Source: an uncultured Clostridia bacterium (GTDB taxonomy: Bacteria > Bacillota > Clostridia > Christensenellales > CAG-917). Taken from it: a stretch of DNA of 64,000 nt. Where the stretch lies: positions 1-64,000 of the forward strand of contig CANPWB010000003.1 of assembly GCA_947581925.1 (NCBI GenBank). The letters run 5' to 3'. Below the pieces are notes generated by a model. It ran no database searches. It was not told where the DNA came from and saw only the letters and a program-made list of their open reading frames with translations. Of the stretch, positions 36,344-45,452 are shown one piece after another (the first letter of the stretch is position 1; every line of letters starts with the position of its first letter). The position numbers were made by a program, and so were the translations under genes.

Positions 36344-36994
36344 ATGCTGTACGGAATAGTGATATTTTTGACGCTCGCGATATGCGAAGGCGCCTCCATC
36401 GGGGTATATTATTGGGACAAAGCCGTGTCCTTGGCATACGCGATATGCGCGCCGCTTCTCTTGGCGGTATTTTGCGGTTTATTGCTTGGCGTATTGGACA
36501 TTCTGATAAGGCTTATGCCTCAAAACTTATGGCGTTATGACAAAAAGCCGTTTCTCGTATGCAAAAAAGAAGTTAAGTTTTATGAAAAACTCGGCATAAA
36601 AAAGTGGAAAGACAAAGCCGTCCCGGAGCTTGGCGCGTCGGCGGGGTTTTCAAAGAGATATCTCAAGGGGACGGCGATCGAGTATCTCGAGAGGTTTTTG
36701 ATCGAGACTTGCCAAGGCGAGACGTTGCACGCGAGCGGCGCGGTGCTGGCGTTTTTGTTTTTGGCGATATATCCCACGCGGGATTGGTATTTTGTCTTGC
36801 CCATATTGGCAGTGAATTTTTTAATAAATTTGTTGCCCTGCATGATACAGAGATACAACAGATATCGCCTTAGCGTCGTATACAAATTCAAAGCACGGCA
36901 CGCAAAGCTCAATATCGAGGCGACAAAGGGGGAGGACGTTTGCGCAAGCGACGAGTCCGCACAAGGACAACAAGAATACAAACAGGAGGGATGA
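36344..36994 (+). CDS. CrtO-like membrane acyltransferase
   Basis: 216 residues, after a GGGAGGAAA ribosome site. Two N-terminal membrane segments, then the family-type core YEKLGIKKWKDKAVPELGASAGFSKRYLKG and LERFLIETCQGETLHASG, two more segments, and LPCMIQRYNRYRL. It matches the glycosyl-4,4'-diaponeurosporenoate acyltransferase family, which in staphylococci acylates a glycosylated carotenoid. No other carotenoid genes are present, so here it more likely acylates a glycolipid. Its stop is 3 bp before the glycosyltransferase start, so the pair is co-translated. Confidence 0.75.
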   Translation: MLYGIVIFLTLAICEGASIGVYYWDKAVSLAYAICAPLLLAVFCGLLLGVLDILIRLMPQNLWRYDKKPFLVCKKEVKFYEKLGIKKWKDKAVPELGASAGFSKRYLKGTAIEYLERFLIETCQGETLHASGAVLAFLFLAIYPTRDWYFVLPILAVNFLINLLPCMIQRYNRYRLSVVYKFKARHAKLNIEATKGEDVCASDESAQGQQEYKQEG

Positions 36995-36997
36995 CTT

Positions 36998-38149
36998 ATG
37001 CGGATAGCGATAATCAACGATCTTCTCGGTAGCGGCAGCAACGGGACTTTTGTCGTGACCTACAATTTGCTTGACCACCTCAAAGCGCAGGGGCACGAGG
37101 TGCGCGTCATATGTCCAGACCAAAGTAAGAAGGGCGATCCCGATTATTTTGTGGTGCCCGAGCGCAATTTAGGCGTGCCGCTCAACAGGTATGTGAAGAA
37201 GGTTGGCGTTTCCATAAGCAAATGCACGCGAAAGCTCATGGAAAAAGCGCTCGAAGGCGCGCAGTACATACACTGCATTACGCCGTTTCGGCTGGCAAGG
37301 TACGCGGCGGACATCGCAAGAGAGAAAAATATCCCGATATCGGCAGGTTTCCACATCATGGCGGAGAACATAACCGCATATTTGCATTTGGACAAATTGA
37401 CCGCCCTCAACACGCACATATACAAGCAGATGTATAAGACCCTATATCGCAAGGTGGACTGTATACACTATCCGACGGGCTTTATAAAAGCTCATTTCGA
37501 GTACAGGGTGAAAAAAAGCATGCCCGCGTATGTCATCTCAAACGGCGCGGACAGAAGATTCAAAAAGGAAGAGGTGGCGCGTCCCTCGAAGTTTGACGGC
37601 AAGTATATAATCACTTCTACGGGCAGATATTCGCGGGAAAAGTCGCAGGAAACGTTGCTCAAAGCGGTCGCGGACTCGAGATATAAGGACGATATACAGG
37701 TGGTGCTCGCGGGGCACGGCGCAAGGGAAAGGTATTATAAGCGACTTGGCAAAAACCTGCCCAATCCGCCCATAATGAGAGTGTTTTCACGCGATGAAAT
37801 GGTGAAAATTTTGAATTGCACGGACCTCTACGTCCATCCCGCATATATCGAGCTCGAGGGGATAGCATGTCTCGAAGCCATGAAGTGCGGTGTGCCGACT
37901 CTGGTTTCGGATTCGCCGTACAGCGCGACCTACGATTTCGCCGCGGACGACGAGTGCATATTCGAGGATCGCGATACGCGGCTACTTGCAAAGAAGATAG
38001 ACTCTTTGCTCGCCGACGCCGCAGAAAGGGAGCGCATAGGCAAGAAATCGCTTGCAAGCGAAGTCAAATATGTGGACGAATGTATGGCGCAGATGGACGC
38101 TATGATCGCGGCTGTCTTGAGGAAAAAGAGGGAACAAGCCGACGCCTAA
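36998..38149 (+). CDS. GT4-family glycosyltransferase (glycolipid type)
   Basis: 383 residues, GT-B fold. N-terminal MRIAIINDLLGSGSNGTFVV with the acceptor-side glycine loop; YIITSTGRYSREKSQETLLKA begins the donor domain; ELEGIACLEAMKCG is the E-x7-E retaining-transferase motif. It resembles 1,2-diacylglycerol glucosyltransferases. AGGAGGGATGACTT is its ribosome site. Tight coupling to the CrtO-like gene suggests that the sugar is added to a lipid and then acylated. Confidence 0.88.
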   Translation: MRIAIINDLLGSGSNGTFVVTYNLLDHLKAQGHEVRVICPDQSKKGDPDYFVVPERNLGVPLNRYVKKVGVSISKCTRKLMEKALEGAQYIHCITPFRLARYAADIAREKNIPISAGFHIMAENITAYLHLDKLTALNTHIYKQMYKTLYRKVDCIHYPTGFIKAHFEYRVKKSMPAYVISNGADRRFKKEEVARPSKFDGKYIITSTGRYSREKSQETLLKAVADSRYKDDIQVVLAGHGARERYYKRLGKNLPNPPIMRVFSRDEMVKILNCTDLYVHPAYIELEGIACLEAMKCGVPTLVSDSPYSATYDFAADDECIFEDRDTRLLAKKIDSLLADAAERERIGKKSLASEVKYVDECMAQMDAMIAAVLRKKREQADA

Positions 38150-38478
38150 CAAGCTTGCGCACGGTATTTTTTTGCCTACCGCGGCGGGTTGAGAAAAGCG
38201 GGTCATTGTATTAAATGATGCGTTTGCTTTCAAAAAGCTTGAATCCGTCTCAAAAATCATATATAGTAAGAATACTTGCCACAAAAGCGACAAGGACGAT
38301 ATGGACGGCAATGCGTCAAAGTCCCTGCGCGGTCGCGGCAAAGGCGTGAAAACGGCGGAATACGGCAGGCGCTCTTCTGCGGCAGTCGCTTTAAGAGGCG
38401 AATCACACAAAAGGCGTCGTTTGATACAGAAATTCTACGATCGAACGCGCCGCAAAATAAACAGAATGGAGCCGAATT
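38150..38478 (+). other. Leader region with promoter and possible small ORF
   Basis: 329 bp between the glycosyltransferase gene and the membrane protein gene. The only clear items are the promoter at 38239-38267 and the ORF at 38301. Confidence 0.5.
38239..38267 (+). promoter_or_regulatory. Promoter upstream of the 251-aa membrane protein gene
   Basis: TTGAAT (38239-38244), 17 nt, TATAGT (38262-38267). It predicts a 5' leader of about 205 nt. Confidence 0.6.
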
Positions 38479-38492
38479 ATGAAAATGTTTGA
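38301..38492 (+). CDS. Possible small basic protein or upstream ORF (63 aa)
   Basis: Lies inside the leader defined by the promoter at 38239, has AAGGAC before its ATG, and overlaps the next start by 14 nt. Composition is very basic (KRRRLIQKFYDRTRRKINRM), with no recognised domain. It may be a coupled upstream ORF or chance. Confidence 0.3.
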   Translation: MDGNASKSLRGRGKGVKTAEYGRRSSAAVALRGESHKRRRLIQKFYDRTRRKINRMEPNYENV

Positions 38493-39234
38493 ACCCGACA
38501 AAAAATTGCCGTCGTATCTCGAAAAGCACGGCAAGATACATGAGATCGTCATGATGTTGCTGTCGTTTATAATTGTGCCGATCGTATCCATAATCATCAT
38601 TACGCTGACAAGCCAAAGCGTGGGTCTCAGAGTAGTGCAGACTACGGTGTCGATGCTCGCCTGGTTCAACGGCAAACTCGCCGAAATTTACATATGGGGT
38701 ATAATAAACATAGCCTTGTACGCCTATTTGCTCGTGCTGAATCTGGACTTCGAGAAATACGCAAAGCCCGTGAAAATAGCGTTTTACGTGGCGTTCGGAC
38801 TGAGCGTCGTCATACTGCTTACGGGGCTGTCCATTCGCTTTACAGAGGAGCAAAGCCTGTCGCATACACTGCATAACGACTTTGCCATAATCGGTTTCGT
38901 CCTCGCCGTTGTGGTATTCATAGCGTTTGTCATCACGCAATTTTGGCGCAATCGTACGCAAGCGATCATTATGTCGGCGTTTTTGTGTTTCTTTGTGATA
39001 ACGGGAGTGTTTTCCATTCCGCAGGTCAACTCGCCCGACGCCGACGCCATCATCACCGCCGCGACTCAAATGTACGTTTTTGCAATGATCCACGTGCTTT
39101 TGGCGCTCAATTATTGCCTTGCGAAAATACTCCCCGCCACCCCAGCCACAACCAAGACGGAAATATCTAAAGACGCCAACGCCTCTCAAAACGAAAACGC
39201 CGTCCTCGACGAAGAAGAAAACGCGAGGCTTTGA
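38479..39234 (+). CDS. Six-segment membrane protein of unknown function
   Basis: 251 residues with about six hydrophobic segments (for example MMLLSFIIVPIVSIIIITL near 30-50 and FAIIGFVLAVVVFIAFVI) and an acidic, Asn-rich C-terminal tail. The loop LSHTLHNDFAIIG carries two His before a helix, as in DUF998-like membrane proteins, but the match is weak. GGAGCC is a modest ribosome site. It may belong with the glycolipid genes upstream. Confidence 0.55.
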   Translation: MKMFEPDKKLPSYLEKHGKIHEIVMMLLSFIIVPIVSIIIITLTSQSVGLRVVQTTVSMLAWFNGKLAEIYIWGIINIALYAYLLVLNLDFEKYAKPVKIAFYVAFGLSVVILLTGLSIRFTEEQSLSHTLHNDFAIIGFVLAVVVFIAFVITQFWRNRTQAIIMSAFLCFFVITGVFSIPQVNSPDADAIITAATQMYVFAMIHVLLALNYCLAKILPATPATTKTEISKDANASQNENAVLDEEENARL

Positions 39235-39614
39235 TGAAAATAAAGTCGGATAAGGCGAAGTATGGGCATAAGGACGCTCGGACAGAGGTTGCGTTAAATG
39301 CTCAGGCAAGGGGAGGTTTCCTTTTACCCCACAAAAACATTTCATATTTTTGCTGGGACCCAGATATAAAACCCCATAGAAATGAGCGAAGCGAATTTTA
39401 TGGGGATCCCGATGTCGCTAGGACAGGGGGTTGCATTAATTGCTCGGACTAGGGGGCTCCTCGACGTTGTTCGGAGTGACACATTATATTACATGTCATT
39501 TCGAGCGTAGCGTAGCGAAGTCGAGAAATCCCCTGGTTTAAGTAAAAAGCGCTCTGACAATACTAACATCATTATCAAGCTCTCCCGCAGGAGTTTGTAC
39601 CATACACACAATCA
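39235..39614. repeat. Repeat mosaic between convergent genes
   Basis: No gene. CTCGGACAGAGG segment, two CCCCA...TGGGG units (39326-39406), TGTCATTTCGAGCGTAGCGTAGCGAAGTCGAGAAATCCCC (about 39491), and the CTCCCGCAGGAGTTTG flank of the long-stem terminator. Confidence 0.75.
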
Positions 39615-39662
39615 AAAAACGCGCGAACTAGTGACAAAAGTCACGACGTTCGCGCGTTTTTA
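39615..39662 (-). terminator. Long-stem terminator of the dispersed family (phosphoesterase)
   Basis: AAAAAACGCGCGAAC/GTTCGCGCGTTTTT with inner GTGAC/GTCAC, oriented with the minus-strand gene that ends at 39742. Confidence 0.75.
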
Positions 39663-39741
39663 GCTTGGGGTGCAGGGGACGAAGTCCCTTGCCGGGGCAT
39701 GGGGCAGCGCCCCACATTGGGCGCGCAGTCCTACGCAGTAC

Positions 39742-41208
39742 TCAGTCTTTCTCGTGGGCGACCTTGTAGTAGCTGTAGTAGTTTCTTGCCTCGCAGTCAA
39801 AGGTGCCGTCTTTGTCTATCAAGATGGCGGTGCAGCCGCGCTGGGCATGGTCCTTGACGCTCACGTAGGCGAGATAGTCTATGCTCATGCCGTATGTCAA
39901 GCGGATGCCCTTATATTCTATGGAGAAGTTGTTGTAGTGGTCGTGTCCGCAGAAGGTGCCCTTCAGACCGTGGTCGAGCCCCGCCTCGAAGAAGCGGTCC
40001 TCGTGATAGCCACAGAACACGCCGTAGTTGGCGACGCCGTTCTTTTTGCTCTGTTTTTCACCTCTGACGCCATAGTAGTAGGTGGCGTCCGCCTTCTCGC
40101 CAGTATATGTGCCGCCGTCGTCGTATTTCTCTTTGTATTCGTCAACGCTTACGGTGAGACCGGGCGTCAGCGCCGACTTTGTGTCGCTGCCGTTATTGTC
40201 GATGAATGCCTTCCATACGCGCCTGTATTCTCTGAGCGGGATGTGGAAGAACGCCATATTTTTGACATATTCGTCTCCAAAGCCGTTTTCCTTGTTTTTG
40301 GCTTTGAGCTTGTCCATCTCCTCTTTGTACCAATCCACCTGCGACTGATGGATGTTGTCGTATTTCCACACGAGGCCGAAATAGTCGCCGTCGATGTAGG
40401 AGTGGCTGTCGAGAATGACGATGGATTGAATGTATTCGCCCTTCGTATTCTTGACGTTGATGATGTGGTTGCCAAAGCCTCTGTCGATATGGTTGAAATC
40501 GTCGTCCTCGTCAGCGAACCCGCGTTTGTACAGGCAATATTTAAAATTGCTGTTCTCGTAATATTCGCTTATCTCCTTGCGGGAGTACATGCTGTACGCC
40601 TCGGTGTCGTGGTTGCCGTATGCAAACGTCCAATATACGCCGAGGGACTCCATCATATTGGAGAATACCTTTGTCGCGTTAAGGTTGTTGAAGGTGCCCG
40701 CCTGGAAAGGCACGGGGTAGGCGATGTCGCCCGTCACGACAACAAGGTCGGGTTGCTCCGCGCGTATCATAGTCTCAACGGCGTTCATAGCCCAGGCGTC
40801 TTGTTGATGTGAAAAACTGCCTGCGCCGATATGTACGTCCGTGAATTGCAACACCTTGAACTCTGTCCTGTCGTCGGGAAGCTCAAAATACGTCCACTCC
40901 TCATCAAATTGAGGTTTGAGCTGCTCGTGATCGTATTTGACAGGCTCCATGCTCTTTGCCTGCTTGATGAGTCCCTTTGCGCCCACCACGTTGCCGATGG
41001 CTACGCCCGACACGAATATCGCAAGCACAAGCACGATCGCGCCCGTGATGATGAGCGCCTTTATAGTGCGTTTCTTTTTCTGCTCGGGAGTAAGCTTTTT
41101 GCGCTCTTTCTTCTTCTTTTTCCCGTCCTTTGAACCCTCTTCGGGAGCGTCGGACACTTCTTGATCGTCGAACTCGACAAGCTCTTCTTTTTTGATCTCT
41201 TCGCTCAT
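39742..41208 (-). CDS. Membrane-anchored calcineurin-like phosphoesterase
   Basis: 488 residues. An acidic then highly basic N-terminus (KDGKKKKKERKKLTPEQKKKR), one membrane helix (about 49-72, ALIITGAIVLVLAIFVSGVAIG), then an external metallophosphatase domain with all signature blocks: FTDVHIG, GDIAYP, GNHDTE, FFHIPLREY and CGHDHYN. An N-in topology puts the enzyme outside. Substrate unknown; purple acid-like and UDP-sugar/lipid phosphoesterases share the fold. AAGGGG serves as ribosome site. Confidence 0.88.
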   Translation of the reverse strand: MSEEIKKEELVEFDDQEVSDAPEEGSKDGKKKKKERKKLTPEQKKKRTIKALIITGAIVLVLAIFVSGVAIGNVVGAKGLIKQAKSMEPVKYDHEQLKPQFDEEWTYFELPDDRTEFKVLQFTDVHIGAGSFSHQQDAWAMNAVETMIRAEQPDLVVVTGDIAYPVPFQAGTFNNLNATKVFSNMMESLGVYWTFAYGNHDTEAYSMYSRKEISEYYENSNFKYCLYKRGFADEDDDFNHIDRGFGNHIINVKNTKGEYIQSIVILDSHSYIDGDYFGLVWKYDNIHQSQVDWYKEEMDKLKAKNKENGFGDEYVKNMAFFHIPLREYRRVWKAFIDNNGSDTKSALTPGLTVSVDEYKEKYDDGGTYTGEKADATYYYGVRGEKQSKKNGVANYGVFCGYHEDRFFEAGLDHGLKGTFCGHDHYNNFSIEYKGIRLTYGMSIDYLAYVSVKDHAQRGCTAILIDKDGTFDCEARNYYSYYKVAHEKD

Positions 41209-41496
41209 AATAAATCCCCTTACGAAGTTATATTATATTCATTATATACCGCCCGCGCGCACATTTCAAGTGCGGATTTTAGGATTGACTTAATTTGTAT
41301 GAGGCGGATATAATATGTGTGCATCAAAACATTCAAATGAAAGCAAAACGACATATGCCGCATATAATTTCAGATGTCAACTTCTTAAGCTCAAGGGCGA
41401 TATTTATGACATGAAACAAAAGCCGAATACTTGACAATAAGACCCGCCTAAAGCTAATATTTAAGCATATAGTGAGTTGTATCTAAGGAGAAACAT

Positions 41497-44052
41497 ATGA
41501 TAGACAAATATTTGCAAGGGTATGAGTGTGAAAATTGCGCGGCTCCGCTGGACTTGACAACGGCAAAAAACGGAGTCATACGATGTCCCGCTTGCAGACG
41601 GGAGATCCCCGTGCCGGACAGCGATTGCTCCAAGGAGCTTTTGGCGCAGCTGAGCATTGCGGACCACGAGCTTGCCAATTGTGAATTTGACAGAGCGTAC
41701 GAGGCGTACAAAAAGGCGACGGAGATGGACTCCGGCAACGCGCTCGCGTATTTTGGCAAGGCGCTTGCCAGGGCGCAGATACAATATCTTAAGGACGAGG
41801 CAAACGATCCGCCCGTTATGCGTCCCATATGCCATCGCATATCGCGCGAGATGTTCACGGAAAACGCGGATTATCTCCAGGCGGTCAAGCTGGCGGGGGA
41901 CGAGCAGAGCGCCGTCTTGCGCGCCCGCGGCAGAGAGATAGACCAAATACAAGAGACGTTTTATGATTTGCAAAAAAATGGCGTGGACTATGACGTTTTT
42001 ATATCCGCCAAGATAAGCAGACCGGATGGCTCATATACGGATGAAAGCCATGACGCAAGCAAATTGTATAGCGTCCTCAAGGACAAAGGGTTCAAACCAT
42101 TTTATTCCGAAAACGAGCTGTACAAATTTACAGGCAGCGATTATGAGGCGCACATCCTCTATGCGCTCACTGTATGCACAAGCATGGTGCTCATCTGCTA
42201 CAACGAGAGCTACCTTGAGACTCCGTGGGTGAAAAACGAGTATATGCGCTATTCGGAGATGATCCGGAGAGGGCAAAAGGCAAAGGATTCGCTTGTCGTA
42301 TGCTACAAGGGAGCGTGTATGGACAGACTGCCTCATTATGACGGCAAGGTCGAAGGCATAGATTACTCCGGCAGTCAAGGCATGATGCTTGTGCTTGACC
42401 ATGTCAAGCGCTGTAGCGACGCAGTCAAAGCAAAAAAGGCCAAGCAGGCGGAAATCGTCCAACAGACGGAAAAAGTACGGCAGCTCAACGAAGAAATACA
42501 ACTGCAGAGGGCGGCAAACGAGGCAGAGCGTCTTCGCATGAAACAGCAAAAGGAGAAGGAGAGGATAGATAAGAAGAAACAAAGGAAAGAAGAAAGGCGG
42601 CAACGCAAAGAGAACAAGCGACAGCGCAAAATTGAACTGGAAGAGTACGAAGTCCAGCGACAAAGAAAAGAGAGCATCACTGCAAGTGTGGTAGAAACGC
42701 TTTCTTTCGCGTCGATTATTTTGGGAGTGCTTGAACTTGCGGGACTCCTATTTATGATATCCTATCCGTTCAGCATACGCATAGTCAATCCCTCCCCAGA
42801 ATTTACGGCATACGTTGCCGTGGGAGGTGTGCTTGCTGGGCTTATCCTGCTTCATTGTGTTGTTTGTTTTGTATGCTACAAACAAAACAATGGACTGATT
42901 GCAATAGGCACAAGCGTGTTAGTAGAGGGCATATGGGCGTTCTTTTGCTTTATGATCGGCTGGTATACCCACAATATGCACGATTGGATATGGGTTTATT
43001 TTTCCATTGGCGCAGTCATAGGAGGCTTGATCGTTTTGAACTGGCAAAGCTCCATCTTCGAGAAACAGAGCAATGGAGATACAAGTAGAGAAGATGATGG
43101 AATGATAGGGTTCACCGTTTTTGTGGCAGTCGTGGCAGCATTCTGTCTGTTGGGCGGCTGGCTGTATACGAAGCAAGTCGGTCTCAACGACGGTTACAGC
43201 GACGGATTCTATTATGACATACTCGACGACGGGTCGCTGTCCGTATTTGTGCGCGATTATGACAGCGAAACGCTGGAGATCCCTGGCGAGATCGACGGCA
43301 GAGTGGTTGAAGTGTACAACGCTCCGATAAAGGGCGGCGGTGACAAATTGAAACATCTTATCATTGGCGAAGGGGTGCAAAAACTGGGGCAGGCAGCATT
43401 CAAGGATTGCGTCGGGCTTGAGGACGTCTATATGGCGGACAGCGTGCGAGAGTTTGACGGACAAATATTTGAAGGATGTTCCGAGCTTTCGACAATTTTG
43501 CTTTCGTCCAAGATGACCTATGTTGTCGAAGATATGTTCAAAAACTGCGTCTCTCTTGAGGACATACAGTTGCCCGATTCGATTTACGAAATCAGAGCGG
43601 GAGCGTTTGAAGGATGTTTCAAATTGGCGACGATCAATTTCCCGGGAGACCTGACAATCATTGGAGAAAGAGCGTTCAAGGGCTGTGTCGCCATCTCCGA
43701 AATAAGTTTGCCTAACTCGGTCGAGAGACTTGGCGATAATGCGTTTGAAAACTGCCTCGACCTTGAGAGAGTCACTTTGTCTCAGAAACTTACTTTCATC
43801 GGCGCAGGCTGTTTCAAAAACTGTTCGTCCATAAAATCTATGTTCTTCCCGGACAGCCTGAACGAAATCGGAAGTTCGGCTTTTGGCGGGTGCAACATGC
43901 TGAAAGAATGTTATTTTGGGGAAGGAAGCAAGTGGTATTATGAATATACGCCTTTTATCATAACGCGCGAAGAGGACGCATTTTCTTGGAACGACGACAT
44001 CAACATCATACTCTCGTTTTTGAGAGGAAACTATCACCTCTTCAAAAGATGA
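41497..44052 (+). CDS. Five-pass membrane TIR receptor-like protein with C-terminal LRRs
   Basis: 851 residues. In order: zinc ribbon (CENC...CPAC, 11-33), TPR-like helices (50-110), TIR domain (163-300; VDYDVFISAK, FYSENELYKFTGSDYE, WVKNEYMRY with E248 at the catalytic position), charged coiled coil (305-395), five membrane helices (401-425, 436-461, 464-490, 496-516, 535-557) and BspA-type LRRs (580-835). The strongly basic stretch before helix 1 implies an inside N-terminus, so after five passes the LRRs would be outside: the same arrangement as animal Toll-like receptors, with the chain order reversed. AAGGAG precedes the ATG. Role unknown. Confidence 0.85.
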   Translation: MIDKYLQGYECENCAAPLDLTTAKNGVIRCPACRREIPVPDSDCSKELLAQLSIADHELANCEFDRAYEAYKKATEMDSGNALAYFGKALARAQIQYLKDEANDPPVMRPICHRISREMFTENADYLQAVKLAGDEQSAVLRARGREIDQIQETFYDLQKNGVDYDVFISAKISRPDGSYTDESHDASKLYSVLKDKGFKPFYSENELYKFTGSDYEAHILYALTVCTSMVLICYNESYLETPWVKNEYMRYSEMIRRGQKAKDSLVVCYKGACMDRLPHYDGKVEGIDYSGSQGMMLVLDHVKRCSDAVKAKKAKQAEIVQQTEKVRQLNEEIQLQRAANEAERLRMKQQKEKERIDKKKQRKEERRQRKENKRQRKIELEEYEVQRQRKESITASVVETLSFASIILGVLELAGLLFMISYPFSIRIVNPSPEFTAYVAVGGVLAGLILLHCVVCFVCYKQNNGLIAIGTSVLVEGIWAFFCFMIGWYTHNMHDWIWVYFSIGAVIGGLIVLNWQSSIFEKQSNGDTSREDDGMIGFTVFVAVVAAFCLLGGWLYTKQVGLNDGYSDGFYYDILDDGSLSVFVRDYDSETLEIPGEIDGRVVEVYNAPIKGGGDKLKHLIIGEGVQKLGQAAFKDCVGLEDVYMADSVREFDGQIFEGCSELSTILLSSKMTYVVEDMFKNCVSLEDIQLPDSIYEIRAGAFEGCFKLATINFPGDLTIIGERAFKGCVAISEISLPNSVERLGDNAFENCLDLERVTLSQKLTFIGAGCFKNCSSIKSMFFPDSLNEIGSSAFGGCNMLKECYFGEGSKWYYEYTPFIITREEDAFSWNDDINIILSFLRGNYHLFKR

Positions 44053-44130
44053 TATGCCGCGGCGGGCAGACGTGCGCGAACAGCGGGCTTGTTTTTGCCC
44101 CGTATATGTAAACAAAAAGGAAGAGGATAT

Positions 44131-45045
44131 ATGTTGTCTGCACACATTTACGATGTGATCATTGTCGGAGCGGGACCTGCGGGGCTGACGGCGGGGATAT
44201 ATGCTTGCAGAGGCGGGCTGAAAGTAGCCGTCGTAGAGGGCGGCGCGACAGGCGGGCTTGCCTCCACCGCGGCTAACGTGGAAAACTATCCCGGCGTGAA
44301 AAGCACGGACGGCTTTTCGCTCTGTTACGCTATGCTCGAGCAGTGCAAGGAGGCGGGCGCGGAGCTCGTATTCGACAGGGCGACGGAGTTCGACCTCGAG
44401 GGAGAGAGCAAGCGCATAGGGCTGGCGAGCAGAGAGGAGCTTTTTGCAAAGCGCGTGATACTCACTGTTGGAGCGTTCCCTCGCAAGCTCGGCCTGGAAG
44501 GCGAGGATAGGCTTGCGGGCAGGGGGATATCCTATTGCGCGACTTGCGACGGTGCGCTGTTCAAAGGCAAGACGGTCGCGGTAGTGGGCGGCGGAAATAC
44601 CGCGCTCGAGGACGCGTTTTATCTTGAGAAACTCGCGGCGAAAGTATATCTGATACACCGTCGCGACGCGCTGAGGGCGGACGCCGTGTACGCCGAGAGG
44701 CTGAAGGCAAGCGGCATAACCCCCGTTTGGGACAGTGTGGTCTCAAAGCTCGTCGGAGAGGAAAAGCTGACGCAAATCGAAGTTAAAAACGTCAAAACGA
44801 ACGCATTAAGTGAGCTTTTGGTCGATTGCGTGTTTGTAGCGATAGGGCAGACTCCAAACACTGCCGGACTTGAAAAGCTCGAGAAGGACAGTTACGGCTA
44901 TATCAAAACGGACGAGGAAATGCGCACGAATATAGACGGCGTGTATGCCGCGGGCGACGTAAGGAGCAAGTCCCTTCGTCAGATCGTCACCGCATGCGCC
45001 GACGGCGCCGTTGCCGCCTCCTCCTGCATAAAAAGTCTGATGTAA
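44131..45045 (+). CDS. trxB: Thioredoxin reductase
   Basis: 304 residues, standard low-molecular-weight TrxR. The ATG at 44131 follows AAGGAAGAGG. FAD motif GAGPAGLTAGIYACR, redox-active YCATCDG, NADPH motif GGGNTALEDA, and the C-terminal AAGDVRSKSLRQIVTACADGAVAA. It passes electrons from NADPH to thioredoxin. No trxA gene is near. It sits 78 bp after the TIR gene, possibly in the same transcript, and ends at a strong terminator. Confidence 0.95.
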   Translation: MLSAHIYDVIIVGAGPAGLTAGIYACRGGLKVAVVEGGATGGLASTAANVENYPGVKSTDGFSLCYAMLEQCKEAGAELVFDRATEFDLEGESKRIGLASREELFAKRVILTVGAFPRKLGLEGEDRLAGRGISYCATCDGALFKGKTVAVVGGGNTALEDAFYLEKLAAKVYLIHRRDALRADAVYAERLKASGITPVWDSVVSKLVGEEKLTQIEVKNVKTNALSELLVDCVFVAIGQTPNTAGLEKLEKDSYGYIKTDEEMRTNIDGVYAAGDVRSKSLRQIVTACADGAVAASSCIKSLM

Positions 45046-45085
45046 GGGCGGCACTCATTGTGAACAAAATCGAGAAAGGCAAACG

Positions 45086-45110
45086 CGCGGGATATCCCGC
45101 GAGTTTTTTT
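45086..45110 (+). terminator. trxB terminator
   Basis: CGCGGG-ATAT-CCCGCG stem followed by AGTTTTTTT, 40 bp after the trxB stop. Confidence 0.85.
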
Positions 45111-45114
45111 GTGG

Positions 45115-45430
45115 CTTAACCACCGGCTTAGCCGGTGAGGCAGGAAGATCTTTAGCGATGAAGAAAATAAAACCTCCGTGTAAGATGTAAGAGGTTTCGT
45201 CAGCCGCAAAATCAATTCATGGGGGGAACTCATATGAACAAGAAAAGTTTAACATATGATATTGCAAATAGTCAGCATAATAAAAAGGCAAGTAGAGAAA
45301 TGAATTTGTAACAACAGTATACGATAAGCGATAGGATGAAATAAAACGCAGGAAATAAGCACAGACATGCGGCAAGGACGCTATGCGTCTATGCCGGGGA
45401 ACAGGCGGCAGGCCGCAATGCGGACGCGTA
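45115..45430. mobile_element. Possible IS200/IS605-like end fragment with a short ORF
   Basis: An ACCGGCTTAGCCGGT hairpin (about 45121-45135), then AAACCTC...GAGGTTT (about 45169-45196), then GGGGGG and an ATG at 45234 opening a 25-residue ORF (MNKKSLTYDIANSQHNKK..., to 45311). The first hairpin resembles subterminal hairpins of IS200/IS605 elements, and the ORF could be the start of a lost gene. No transposase domain remains. Weak call. Confidence 0.25.
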
Positions 45431-45452
45431 GCCCACAAAGAGAGACGTCAAA

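Noticed and set aside
33547-44052. Known TIR defence system (Thoeris, TIR-APAZ, CBASS-TIR)
   Set aside because: No ThsA-like SIR2/SLOG effector, Argonaute or cyclase gene lies beside the TIR genes; the SLOG and sirtuin genes are 20-40 kb away and of other subfamilies.
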